Source of the DNA: Evernia prunastri
Lineage: Eukaryota > Ascomycota > Lecanoromycetes > Lecanorales > Parmeliaceae
Direction of reading: 5' to 3'
DNA: 64,000 bases
Assembly: GCA_003184365.1 (NCBI GenBank)
Contig: NKYR01000143.1
Span: 22,612-86,611 of the forward strand
Under the pieces are notes generated by a model. That model was not told the origin of the DNA. It searched no databases and saw only the letters and a program-made list of their open reading frames with translations. This document shows positions 12,009 to 22,336 of this stretch, in pieces; position 1 is the first letter of the stretch; every line of letters starts with the position of its first letter. The position numbers and the translations under genes were made by a program.

Positions 12009-12331
12009 CTATCTGCGAAAGAGAAAGATTCACTAAAATTATTTAAGTTTTTAAGAGACTCGTATTAAGTCTCTGATTTGCGAGCAAAGATCTTAGACCC
12101 GATAGATATACTCGTATTACTAGTCTATATCTATCTAGCAGAAGGGGGGTTATGTATGTAGGATAATGAGGGTGTCAATTTAGTATATAAGGCGGTGTAG
12201 CTGTAGCCGTACCCTTAAATTAGATCTCGCGTCAAATTGGATTCGATCCCAGAGGGTGTCAACTGTTAATGTATAGGAAAAGAGTGCATATGGTATCAAG
12301 TTCTTGGGAATATTGTTGCTAAACCTTCCAA

Positions 12332-13238
12332 ATGAAGCCACCAACGGGGTGTCAGCATTACGCAGATCTTAGTGAGATGCCTTGGGATATTCAGAAGTTC
12401 GGCGGATCTGCGTCTTCTGTCATAGCCCGACTGATTCCCTGGACAGATATTACCATCAACGTTTTAGCATCTTCTCGAGATATGACGAGGGTGTATGGAT
12501 GACGGAAGATGCATGGTTTGGCGTAACCCCGGAGCCAGTTGCACTGTAACTTCCAATGACACATTTCGTGTATTATACGCATTGACATGCATTTAGCACC
12601 ATCGCAAAGCAGGTGGCCAAAGCTGCCTCACCCAGCAAGGCCACATTGATCGACTGTTTTGCAGGCGTTGGTGGCAATGTTATTGCATTCGCCCAATCTG
12701 AGAGATGGAAGAGAGTCTACGCCATTGAGAGAGATCCCAAAGCCCTGGCATGTGCGAAGCACAACGCCGAGATCTACGGTGTCCGAGACAGGATATCCTG
12801 GTATGAAGGGGATTGCTTCGAAATTTTGAGGAACGAGCTCGCAGATTTAGGCTCACGAAGCATACTCTTTGCTAGTCCTCCATGGGGCGGTAAGCAGAAT
12901 TTACTACTATTATTTGGGTACGAAGCGTCTCTTATTATTACAGGCCCGGGATACAGATCAGAAACTGTCTTTGACCTTGCGAAGATGCAGCCTTACAAGT
13001 TGAAAGATCTCCTATGTTCATTCGAAAATTTGACCAAAGATGTCGTCTTATACTTACCGAGGACGTCCGACATTCGACAACTGGCGGAGACTACCGGTGA
13101 AGGACGTAAGACGACCGTAGTACACTACTGTATGGAAGGTGCAAGTAAGGTCGGTCGCACGTTCTAATCCAGCGGGTTCAAATGCTAATCAACACATAGG
13201 CGGTCTGTGCATACTACGGTGCTTTTGAGTTTCAGTGA
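12332..13238 (+). CDS. TGS1: Trimethylguanosine synthase-like RNA cap methyltransferase (TGS1 family)
   Basis: TGS1 enzymes convert the m7G cap of snRNAs and snoRNAs to trimethylguanosine in the nucleus and nucleolus. A 5' piece from ATG 12332 encodes C-Q-H-Y-A-D-L-S-E-M-P-W-D-I-Q-K, typical of fungal TGS1. Then follow 12468-12545 (I-F-S-R-Y-D-E-G-V-W-M-T-E-D-A-W-F-G-V-T-P-E), 12597-12889 (SAM-binding D-C-F-A-G-V-G-G-N and catalytic S-P-P-W-G-G), 12944-13149 (P-G-Y-R-S-E to E-G-A-S-K) and 13200-13238 (A-V-C-A-Y-Y-G, stop TGA). Introns 12546-12596, 12890-12943 and 13150-13199 are GT-AG, 50-54 bp. The intron at 12890 is 54 bp without a stop, so it reads through in frame. The link between the first piece and 12468 is unclear: the usual Y-W-x-Q-R stretch is missing and no good donor is evident. 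Confidence 0.85.
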
Positions 13239-14037
13239 CCATAGATCGCAAAGCGACTTCAAGGTGCGGAAAAGAAGACGCTGATGGACATGCAAATATT
13301 GCATTTCAATCCAAAATCCGATGGCCAAGTATTGGGACGCTGACCATACTAAATTATTTTTATACAAGTGTGGTGAAACAAACTCGGTTGGGGCCGAGGG
13401 GCCGCTCAAAATATTGATGAGACTGAGTCAGCACACCCTATCAAAAAGCTTAGTGACTTTGAGCTTATGATTGGCTGCATAAGGTATACAAACTGAAGGC
13501 ATTTTAGCTCAGCCCTACTTTGTTGTATTATCTATATTCTTGTCTCCAATAGCTTTAGACCCCCTGCTTAGGCCGATTTAGCGCCATCTTTAATTTTTTA
13601 GTGCATTGTGAGTCGGCCCCGCAGGGGGTCTGCACCAAAAACCCCCAGTTTCTTGTATTCTATTCGAGATATGCCAAGATGTGCCAAGGCTACGGCCAAA
13701 ATCGATTGATGCTAGTTAGAATACCGAAATTTATGGTAATATTGACCATTGCAGCTAAATACATCATGATATCACATCTACCATGATGCCGGGAGTCCTC
13801 CACTCAGTGATCTGTATAAATATATCATAGCTGATAAGCGCCAGCTCCAGCATATGTCCAACTTTCCAACAATACCACCAACATCCGCTTTCCTACCCAG
13901 AGACCACAGTAGCATACTCCCTCCCACGTGCCAGGCTAACCTTATATAGCTAGCTCGATATTCGATGATAGTCTATTTACAAATGGTCTGGTATCTGGTA
14001 GCACGTTCTCTATTCCTCACGCTTCACTACATCAACA
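13239..14037. other. Intergenic stretch with a 100 bp repeat
   Basis: This stretch holds the TGS1 3' flank, then the 100 bp sequence at 13527-13626 that recurs at 14307-14406, then the upstream region of the 14038 frame with a TATATAGC at about 13943. Short frames at 13235-13786 have no recognisable features. Confidence 0.5.
13527..13626 (+). repeat. 100 bp exact repeat (copy 1)
   Basis: This is identical to 14307-14406 at an offset of 780 bp. The second copy sits between a single N (14306) and a 21 N run (14407-14427). It is best explained as a small contig placed twice or an unmerged contig end, though a real dispersed repeat is possible. Confidence 0.8.
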
Positions 14038-14305
14038 ATGGACATCCGTCCATCTTCGCCGCTAAGTAGCCCCCCTCCGCCTTCCTCTCCTCCGACTTCC
14101 TCTCCTCCGCCTTACTCCCCCCCACATTCTCGCCACTCGAGCCTAGAACGCGTTTCATACACAGGAACAGCCAGAAAGCGACCTCGGTTATCTCATCGTC
14201 GTCCCCCGCGCTCAGATCAACAGAAACTCGATCATATACAATTGGTGATCAAGGAGAACGGGTGGACATTGAGGAATCTGCTTGAGGCATACGAGAAGAA
14301 TCAGA
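14038..14305 (+). CDS. Hypothetical protein, N-terminal fragment cut by an assembly gap
   Basis: The frame begins with a Pro/Ser-rich, low-complexity N-terminus (residues 1-45), followed by a basic stretch (R-K-R-P-R-L-S-H-R-R) and a helical segment (residues 63-88) containing I-K-E-N-G-W-T-L-R-N-L-L-E-A-Y-E. It runs into the N at 14306, so the C-terminal part is missing. I do not recognise the family with confidence. The last segment resembles the opening of large fungal transposon- or helicase-associated proteins, but this is an impression only. Confidence 0.45.
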
Positions 14306-14427
14306 NATTATCTATATTCTTGTCTCCAATAGCTTTAGACCCCCTGCTTAGGCCGATTTAGCGCCATCTTTAATTTTTTAGTGCATTGTGAGTCGGCCCC
14401 GCAGGGNNNNNNNNNNNNNNNNNNNNN
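14306..14427. other. Assembly gap: N, repeated 100 bp, then 21 Ns
   Basis: There is a single N at 14306 and 21 Ns at 14407-14427, enclosing the exact copy of 13527-13626. Further single Ns in this locus lie at 14609, 15371, 15525 and 17817. Those at 15371, 15525 and 17817 each coincide with a break where sequence jumps to an overlapping copy. Confidence 0.95.
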
Positions 14428-17400
14428 GCTAGGTCTAGATTCTATTATCAAGCTATCGAGGCCGGCCTACCTGGGATTCGCCACACCGAGCTTGCGGAGT
14501 CCATGCACGCTCTTTTCTCTTGGCCGACTAAAGAGCATCTGCGAATTGCACCAGTAAAATACCATCCAATGGCTCCTGTCTTTGAAAATGAGGGCACAAA
14601 CGATGGAANTGGTGGTTTTCCGTCGTTTCTGTACTTCAAGGGACGGTAGCGATGAGAGCTCTCCAATGATACTCTCGATCTCGGTACGATATATTGAGAG
14701 AGCAGACCAAACACGACCGATACGATCCAAGTCCTCCGATTGAAACCCGGGTTGGAACAAGGCTAGCTGTTTGAGAACGGGGTCGGGGAGAACAAGATCA
14801 CCAAGAACTGGAATATCTGAACCTGCCGTAACCTTCGCTACCTCATCATCCCGCCATTTGGAGAGCCTTTCACTCAACCACCCCTCAGACACCGACTTCA
14901 TACCCGAGAAGCTTGGGTTGGGCCGAAAAGAAGGGATAATTTCGGGATTGCATATCGAACAGCATATAGCTGGTCTTTCTTGGAGTCTACCAGTGTATGT
15001 ATTATCACCGAAACCCCTCAGTAACGCTAGTCGATGACACTCTTTAGTGTAGATGAAACTTCTAATATCATCTGTAAGCTTCAGCCTTCGCTCCGCATCC
15101 CGTTTCTCCTGCGACTTCAACGAGGAACTATCGGGTTGACTTCTAGCTTCGGATTCACTAGATGTATCGTGGAATGTATCTAAGCGAAGCCGACTTGCGG
15201 AAGGGTTCTTTTTTTTACGTTTCCGCGCGATTAGTCGCTGACCATCGTATGCCCACGGTTCAGCTATCAGAAAGAAATGGGCCTGGCCGCTTCCACTACG
15301 CATAGCCCTCCCTGCACGCTGGGCAAGCGCATTGATTGTCTTGGGTAATCGGAAATTGACGATTATAACANATACTTTGACCAAGCTCCCGGCTCTAAAG
15401 GATTATCTGGTTTTTCAAACTCGTCGGACACCCGTCGCTTATCCGAGTCTGCCATTGCCGCAAAATACGGCTGAATCCATTCATCAGAACCGACAGGGGA
15501 TCCAAATTCCGAGAGCCAACGTAGNTCATCCCGCCATTTGGAGAGCCTTTCACTCAACCACCCCTCAGACACCGACTTCATACCCGAGACGCTTGGGTTG
15601 GGCCGAAAAGAAGGGATAATTTCGGGATTGCATATCGAACAGCATATAGCTGGTCTTTCTTGGAGTCTACCAGTGTATGTATTATCACCGAAACACCTCA
15701 GTAACGCTAGTCGATGACACTCTTTAGTGTAGATGAAACTTCTAATATCATCTGTAAGCTTCAGCCTTCGCTCCGCATCCCGTTTCTCCTGCGAGTTCAA
15801 CGAGGAACTATCGGGTTGACTTCTAGCTTCGGATTCACTAGATGTATCGTGGAATGTATCTAAGCGAAGCCGACTTGCGGAAGGGTTCTTTTTTTTACGT
15901 TTCCGCGCGATTAGTCGCTGACCATCGTATGCCCACGGTTCAGCTATCAGAAAGAAATGGGCCTGGCCGCTTCCACTACGCATAGCCCTCCCTGCACGCT
16001 GGGCAAGCGCATTGATTGTCTTGGGTAATCGGAAATTGACGATTATAACAATGTCTGGATTGTCGGCTCCAAGACCATAGCCTTCGCTCGCGACAACAAT
16101 ACGATACTTTGACCAAGCTCCCGGCTCTAAAGGATTATCTGGTTTTTCAAACTCGTCGGACACCCGTCGCTTATCCGAGTCTGCCATTGCCGCAAAATAC
16201 GGCTGAATCCATTCATCAGAACCGACAGGGTATCCAAATTCCAGAGCCAACGTAGTCGGACGATGTCGATAAAAGCAAGGAGGAGCCGAATACTATCGAA
16301 GTAGATCACCATCTTCGGAATATCTTTTGCAGCTTGGATATTACCAAGAGGGAAGAACCGACGTAAGTCCTCAAATGTGCCCAGTTTTCCTTCTGCGAAA
16401 TTCACAGATAGGGAGATTTCAGGCCGGTCAACTGATGTCCGAAGGACTGGACATGAATAATCGAAGCCGCTACTCTTCTTGATATAATCCTCTATTCTTG
16501 GTGTTAGAGTCGCCGTAACACCAAGGTATGGAACACTAGGTAGACGTGCGCGCAGAACACCAAGTTCAGAATACCTAGGGCGAAAGTCCTTCCAATCATC
16601 AACACAGTGGATCTCATCGATAGCAAATACACGCAAGCGGCCGCGAAAACCCTCCGACTTGATGACATCGTTATGAAAATCTTTGGTCAAAATCATCTCG
16701 GGGCCAATAAATACTACTATTGAGTAAGTATACTAGAATCCTCTATCTGCTACTGCTCCTTACCATGTGTAAAGTGTCCAGCAGCAATCTGGTACGGCAA
16801 AAGCTCGCTATGATGCTCACCATCATATACCACAGCCCTGGCGCCGGGAAGCCGGTTGACCTTTTCCAGTTGCTGTTGCTGGATATGCTTCAGCGGCATG
16901 ATAATGAGTGCAATACCGGGATGGTTAGGGTCGAGCAGAGGGATAGTCTCGAAGATGAGGCTTTTCCCAATGCCGGTCTTCGAGACATATATCATTGACC
17001 TTTGCATACACCCTACCTCCAGTACCGTGTCTACCTGGACCGACTTCCCAGGGTATCCCCACAGTTCCTTGATCCGAAGCTCTACATCTTGCCTCGTCAT
17101 ACGACGAAAGTCCGGTAGTCTGGTATTGGCGGACGGCGGAAGCTGCTGGATCACGCCTTCCTGAAGCTCCTTTGCAATGGCCGCCTTGTTCTGCTTCGAA
17201 CCCCGGCTTGGCCAGAAGGAAGCAGGCAACTGCAGCGGTTCCAAAGCTTGATCTCTGTCCGACCCATCCTCAGAGTCACCAAAACATGTACCGGTATCCC
17301 CACTTATCGACGAGATGTCATCGTCCCATCGCGGAGGTTCTGGAGTGGAACTCCCAAAGCGCGTACGATGCGCTGCGTATTCGGTCTGGGTGCCGTGTTT

Positions 17401-17481
17401 GAAGGTTCTCGGACGCTGGGAGAGGGGAAATGCACAGCCGGGGCCCGTTGCTGGAAAGGGGTGACCCGTTGGTTTGGTCAT
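14428..17481 (-). CDS. RecQ-like ATP-dependent DNA helicase (fragmented assembly)
   Basis: Superfamily 2 helicases of this type unwind DNA 3' to 5'. The minus-strand coding begins at 17481 with a disordered N-terminus. Walker A follows as K-T-G-I-G-K-S with Gly-Ile in place of the usual residues, then motif Ia (A-L-I-I-M-P-L), a GT-AG intron at 16763-16717, motif II D-E-I-H, motif III G-V-T-A-T-L, and motifs V/VI ending A-L-A-Q-R-A-G-R-A-M-R-S-G. Next is a RecQ-type Cys/His zinc segment (C-H-R ... C-C-S-I-C) and a C-terminal tail near 14470. The nominal sequence repeats itself: 14846-15370 equals 15526-16050, and 15372-15524 equals about 16104-16254. The real gene is therefore probably one copy of about 2.3 kb. 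A 1 bp difference near 16240 shifts the frame in one contig but not the other. Such helicases are often multicopy and subtelomeric in fungi, but no telomere repeats are seen here. Confidence 0.75.
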
Positions 17482-17816
17482 TCAAATAGGAACGTGATGG
17501 GTCTGGTGTCAAGGGCAATAGAAGGTCAGCAGGGTACATAACGCGAGATGTTGCTGTAGGGAGTCAGATTTTGTTACCAATGAGTTTACCACATAATTCT
17601 ACACGTCGTGGTATATATTTATAAGTGGTTCTGACAAGAATTGGTGGATCTGTGACTGATTTAAAAATTTGTGGACGCGAAGCTCGTTTTTTTGAAATAC
17701 GGGGTTTCTGGAGCAGGCGTCCTAACACAAAAGTCCGCGAAGCGATCTAGACTCTTTTGGGCTTAGTCCCGCGTTAGCTTTGGGACTAAGGTAGGACGCC
17801 GGCGCTAGGAGGCAAC
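16778..17816 (-). repeat. 1039 bp repeat, copy 1 (helicase N-terminus and upstream flank)
   Basis: This copy aligns without gaps to 17818-18856 (offset 1040), with about 8 base differences and a single N between the copies. It covers the helicase N-terminal coding part and its upstream flank, including the hairpin at 17716-17800. Confidence 0.9.
17716..17800. repeat. Nested hairpin upstream of the helicase (also at 18756-18840)
   Basis: GGCGTCCTA (17716-17724) pairs with TAGGACGCC (17792-17800). Inside it, CTTAGTCCC (17762-17770) pairs with GGGACTAAG (17782-17790). The duplicated contig carries the same structure. It lies about 240-320 bp upstream of the helicase start and could be a transposon terminus or a promoter structure. 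Confidence 0.5.
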
Positions 17817-17817
17817 N

Positions 17818-18521
17818 CCAGCAGCAATCTGGTACCGCAAAAGCTCGCTATGATGCTCACCATCATATACCACAGCCCTGGCGCCGGGAAGCCGGTTGAC
17901 CTTTTCCAGTTGCTGTTGCTGGATATGCTTCAGCGGCATGATAATGAGTGCAATACCGGGATGGTTAGGGTCGAGCAGAGGGATAGTCTCGAAGATGAGG
18001 CTTTTCCCAATGCCGGTCTTCGAGACAAATATCATTGACCTTTGCATACACCCTACCTCCAGTACCGTGTCTACCTGGACCGACTTCCCAGGGTATCCCC
18101 ACAGTTCCTTGATCCGAAGCTCTACATCTTGCCTCGTCATACGACGAAAGTCCGGTAGTCTGGTATTGGCGGACGGCGGAAGCTGCTGGATCACGCCTTC
18201 CTGAAGCTCCTTTGCAATGGCCGCATTGTTCTGCTTCGAACCCCGGCTTGGCCCGAAGGAAGCAGGCAACTGCAGCGGTTCCAAAGCTTGATCTCTGTCC
18301 GACCCATCCTCAGAGTCACCAAAACATGTACCGGTATCCCCACTTATCGACGAGATATCATCGTCCCATCGCGGAGGTTCTGGAGTGGAACTCCCAAAGC
18401 GCGTACGATGCGCTGCGTATTCGGTCTGGGTGCCGTGTTTGAAGGTTCTCGGACGCTGGGAGAGGGGAAATGCACAGCCGGGGGCCGTTGCTGGAAAGGG
18501 GTGACCCGTTGGTTTGGTCAT
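17818..18521 (-). pseudogene. Second copy of the RecQ-like helicase N-terminus, cut by an assembly gap
   Basis: The open frame from 18521 carries the same disordered N-terminus, Walker A (T-G-I-G-K-S) and motif Ia as the 17481 copy, then stops at the N at 17817. A few residues differ (for example Trp/Gly and Lys/Asn within the P-A-S-F-x-P-S-R segment). It is either a real tandem duplicate truncated in the assembly, or the same locus from a second haplotype or contig end. Flanking sequence to 18856 is also duplicated. Confidence 0.7.
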
Positions 18522-18856
18522 TCAAATAGGAACGTGATGGGTCTGGTGTCAAGGGCAATAGAAGGTCAGCAGGGTACATAACGCGAGATTTTGCTGTAGG
18601 GAGTCAGATTTTGTTACCAATGAGTTTACCACATAATTCTACACGTCGTGGTATATATTTATAAGTGGTTCTGACAAGAATTGGTGGATCTGTGACTGAT
18701 TTAAAAATTTGTGGACGCGAAGCTCGTTTTTTTGAAATACGGGGTTTCTGGAGCAGGCGTCCTAACACAAAAGTCCGCGAAGCGATCTAGACTCTTTTGG
18801 GCTTAGTCCCGCGTTAGCTTTGGGACTAAGGTAGGACGCCGGCGCAAGGAGGCAAT

Positions 18857-19257
18857 GCCAAGACGCTCAATTTGCGATAGGGTTAGGGCTGATCCAATGC
18901 GGGAATTCTCCGAGCCCCAAGCGAGGTTCCAGAGAAAGTTTTCTCTCTGCATGTAAGTATCTCCCTTTGAATATGCGATTGGCTGGAGTTACTGTTGACT
19001 AAGTATATTGCATAGACGTCTTGGATCACAGTTCGATTGGCGTTTTCCTTACTTGAGGCGTAACGGACATTACAAGCTCACAGCAGCGCAGCGCGCAGAC
19101 CACTGAAGCCTCGGGAACGGCCCACATGCCCATTGCTCTGCTGGGGATTGGAAATTTACGACAACCAACTACAGATATTTAATTGCAACATAAGATTCTT
19201 TAGCCCAGTCTTTGGATAGCCACCTTACTTTCTAGGATTCCCAGGATTTATGCAGAT
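18857..19257. other. Intergenic region upstream of HIS1
   Basis: I see no gene in this stretch. A single TAGGGTTAGGG occurs at about 18879-18889, but it is not repeated, so it is not a telomere tract. The last ~150 bp should hold the HIS1 promoter. Confidence 0.4.
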
Positions 19258-20449
19258 ATGGACCTTGTCAACCAGTCAGTCCTCACAATCTCTTCATCGT
19301 CCTCTCATCCTGCCTGTAGCCTCTCAACGAAAACACAGCTGACTGTACCAAAGCCTAGAAGGTCGCCTCCTCTTCGCCGTCCCAAAAAGTGAGCATCTCT
19401 GTCTCCCTACCGGAGCTCCCCACTCACGTCGTACACTCCAGAGGGACGTCTCCAACAAGCCACGCTTGACCTCCTCGCCGGGTCCGACATACAATTCCGC
19501 CGCGAGACTCGCCTCGATATCGCTCTCGTCAAAAACCATCCCATAGCCCTCGTCTTTCTCCCCGCCGCGGATATACCCACCTTTGTTGGCGAAGGCCGAG
19601 TCGACCTCGGTATAACCGGCGGTGATCAAGTCGCAGAACACGAAGCGTTCGTACCGGCTACAAAAGATACGGGCGTGGAAGAAGTGCTGAATCTGGGGTT
19701 CGGGAAGTGTAAGTTGCAGGTGCAGGTGCCGGAGAAGGGGACGTTGAAGAGCCCCGAGGAGCTGGTGGGGAAGAATGTGGTGACAAGTTTCGTGGGGCTG
19801 ACGGAAAAGTACTTTGCGAAGTTAGAGGGGCTGGAGGGGATTGAGGATGGGGTCACGAATGGGGATGCGCCTGTGAGGAATAGGCTGAAAACCAAGATTA
19901 AATATGTGGGAGGAAGTGTGGAGGCTGCTTGCGCACTGGGGGTCGCAGACGGGATTGTGGATCTTGTTGGTAAGGAAAAGAGTGACCTGTGTCGCGAAGG
20001 TGTATTGACCGGATTCAGAATCTGGGGAGACGATGAAAGCAGCAGGTCTCAAAGCCATAGACACTGTCATCGGAAGCACGGCAACACTGATCAAATCCAA
20101 ACACCCCTCGAATCAAAAGCTCGTCGATATGATTGCATCTCGAATAAGTGGGGTCATCAGTGAGTCCCTCTTCCCCTTCCTCTTGCACAACCGCTTGAGC
20201 TCACCACATCTAGCTGCACAAAAATTCATTCTCTGCCAGTACAACATCGCTCGAAGCAGCCTGGACGTAGCCACGAAGATCACGCCGGGAAAGCGCGCAC
20301 CGACGATCACGGCGTTGGAGGATCCGGAATGGGTGGCTATCAGCTCGATGGTACTGAAAGAGAGCATAGCATCTGTGATGGACGAACTGACAGCTTGTGG
20401 TGCGACTGATATATTGGTGCTTAGCATAGCTAATTCGAGAACTGGATGA
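19258..20449 (+). CDS. HIS1: ATP phosphoribosyltransferase
   Basis: The enzyme joins PRPP and ATP to phosphoribosyl-ATP, the first and histidine-inhibited step of histidine synthesis, in the cytosol. Five exons fit the family end to end: 19258-19274, 19354-19388, 19442-19969, 20019-20159 and 20214-20449, giving 318 residues. All introns are GT-AG, 49-79 bp. The start reads M-D-L-V-N-H-L-E-G-R-L-L-F-A-V-P-K-K-G-R-L, as in other ascomycetes, which fixes the tiny 17 bp first exon. Exon 3 carries F-V-G-E-G-R-V-D-L-G-I-T-G-G-D. The family signature from E-A-A-C-A-L-G through V-E-S-G-E-T-M spans the exon 3/4 junction. The C-terminal part, from about residue 240, is the regulatory histidine-binding domain. 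The length is typical of fungal HIS1. Confidence 0.95.
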
Positions 20450-20838
20450 TTAGATATGAGCCTTCGTGCTGGTTGTCCTCCTGAGATGAGCCCCTGTGTG
20501 CGTGATCAATGTGTCCTTCGGCGCTGCGTCGACGCAAGCTTCGGCATGCTTCAACGACGTCGGAGCCAGACTTGCTAAGCGGCTTCGTCCCCTGTCCAAA
20601 CCAAGCTCATCATGCCATCTCACGTGCTCCCCAAAAGACCATCTCGGCTCCGCATTCATTGTGCATCCGGCTGCCCCTCAACGTCTTCCAGGCCCTCCCC
20701 TGCTCCGATCCCGGATACCCCTGTGACAGTATCCCACCGAATCCCTTCCACATCTACCGAATGGACGTCGTCGACCTCGCGCCTGGTCCACCATCAGTAT
20801 ACTAAAATACTCGAGGTACAAGACGGCTGGGGCGGTGA
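20450..20838. other. Convergent intergenic region
   Basis: This is the space between the HIS1 stop and the 3' end of the minus-strand coiled-coil gene. Frames here are open by chance in C-rich DNA. No feature is recognised. Confidence 0.4.
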
Positions 20839-21936
20839 TTACCCAAGCCAGGCTGCCTCGAGGCTTCCTCTATCCCTATGCCGCTGCCTCATTGCACCGA
20901 GCCACGCGCTGACTTCTGGCTCATGATTGGCGATAGCCTCGATGTCGTCCATGTCTTCAAAACCGCCAGAGTGGTTTTGGGGCTCTTCTGGAGCGATAGC
21001 CACGATGTTCAGCTTGCCTTCAGAGCCAGCCGAGCAATCACCGTTCCGTTGCGCTGATATTATAGCCCCCTGCTTCAACCTTTTCTCCTCCACTCTTTTC
21101 AATTGAACCGCTTTATTTGTGTCCTTTGCTAACTTCGCTTCCTGTGCTGCTTTGATGTTGGCACTCTTTCTCGCTTGCTTGGCCCGCTTATCCTCCTCAA
21201 TTCTCTTCAAATGGCTGGCTCTACTCTCGGCCTTCTTAACCCCTTTCGCTTCCTCTGCTGCCTTAATGTTGGCAGCGTTTTTCCTTTGCTTGGCCAGCTT
21301 AGCCTCCTCCATTCTCTTCTTCACTTCCTCTGCTGCCTTGATGTTGGCAGCCTTCTTCGCGTGCTTGGCCCGCCTAGCCTCCTTGATCCTCTTCAAATGC
21401 CTAGCTCTATTCTCGGCCTTCTTAGCATCTTTCGTTTCCTTCGTCAGCCTCGCCTCCTCACTCCTCCTCCTCTCCTCATCTGCTCTTCGCGCCCCCGCTC
21501 TCTCGGAGAAAGCTTGACCCAGTGCCTGCGTAACGGCATCGAAACTGGGCAACGGCGCGCAGGGACTCCGCTCGTCGGGTCCGGCGACCTGCAGAGAAGC
21601 TTTCGCAAGACACATCTTCTTCCCGTGCATGCCTTCGAATTCCCGCAGATGCAGCGCGAGCATTGCCCACTTGGCGTGGGCGCCTGATGCGAAGGTGACC
21701 ACGACCGTTTCCCGGGCGTGAAAAGGGACGAAGATGACGTGCTCGTCGCGGATCTGGAAGCCTGCGCTGCGGAGACTTTGGATAAAGGTCGCGTGGTCCG
21801 TCAGGTGGTCGGCGAAGACAGTGTACGGTAGGCCTTCGGGTTGCGGGTCGTTTTCGAATTGCTGGCTCATTTCTTCAATCACTGCGTTACGCTGCTTGGA
21901 TTCCAGTGACCTTGTTTCGATTAGCCAAGTCCTCAT
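20839..21936 (-). CDS. Lys/Ala-rich coiled-coil protein of unknown function
   Basis: This is a single 365-residue open frame. Residues 1-110 look globular and could form an RRM-like alpha/beta fold (Y-T-V-F-A-D-H-L, then V-V-V-T-F-A-S-G-A-H-A), but this is inference. Residues about 140-300 are a charged helix with an imperfect repeat of about 35 residues. Its elements K-A-E-x-R-A-x-H-L-K-R-I and A-N-I-K-A-A-E-E-x-K recur two to three times, giving a long single-helix or coiled-coil rod. The C-terminal 60 residues are acidic then basic. No family is recognised. The large in-frame length and biased codon third positions favour a real gene. Confidence 0.6.
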   Translation of the reverse strand: MRTWLIETRSLESKQRNAVIEEMSQQFENDPQPEGLPYTVFADHLTDHATFIQSLRSAGFQIRDEHVIFVPFHARETVVVTFASGAHAKWAMLALHLREFEGMHGKKMCLAKASLQVAGPDERSPCAPLPSFDAVTQALGQAFSERAGARRADEERRRSEEARLTKETKDAKKAENRARHLKRIKEARRAKHAKKAANIKAAEEVKKRMEEAKLAKQRKNAANIKAAEEAKGVKKAESRASHLKRIEEDKRAKQARKSANIKAAQEAKLAKDTNKAVQLKRVEEKRLKQGAIISAQRNGDCSAGSEGKLNIVAIAPEEPQNHSGGFEDMDDIEAIANHEPEVSAWLGAMRQRHRDRGSLEAAWLG

Positions 21937-22336
21937 GGAGAAACTATGTGGAATCCAGACATTAGACCATCCTTATCACAGCGCTGCCCGCCTCCCTCTG
22001 AAGCCATCATGATTCTCGGTGCTATGGTGATGAGTACTGAGATTCGAAAGCTTAAGGTTGGGTTGTCATTGAGAAAGTGAGGAATGAAGTCATCAATCAA
22101 GCTCAGTGTTTATTTTCCTCACTTCTTTTGGAGCCTCTCGCGTCAAAACGAGAAGCGTCTCTACGACCATCGGAAGTCAACTGCATCAACAACTCCACGC
22201 TCCACACTTTTCTACAGCGGTTTGAAACCAACGAAGTTCGTCTACACCCAAACCATTCCGCATTCACTGATCCATTACAGACAGCAAATGCAACGCCGAC
22301 GCCCAGGCGGTCACGACGCCGCAGTTCACCGACACC

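Larger units (their letters stand above)
9313..12331. other. Moderately AT-rich, gene-free repeat region
   Basis: No credible coding region was found here. Short frames (10322-10534, 10541-10729, 11047-11280) show no recognisable motif and have the composition of the mutated flanks. Recognisable contents are the solo LTR at 10058-10276, the inverted-repeat arm at 11262-11325, a stretch rich in TTGCAA/TGCAAC palindromes at 11734-11815, and the MITE at 11823-12008. Confidence 0.6.

Noticed and set aside
14428..18856. Interpreting the helicase locus as a Helitron because of the helicase plus hairpin.
   Set aside because: Motifs are RecQ-like, not the Rep/Pif1 type of Helitrons, and no Rep domain is seen.
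18879..18889. TAGGGTTAGGG, like a telomere repeat near a possibly subtelomeric helicase.
   Set aside because: Only about one and a half units; not a telomere tract.
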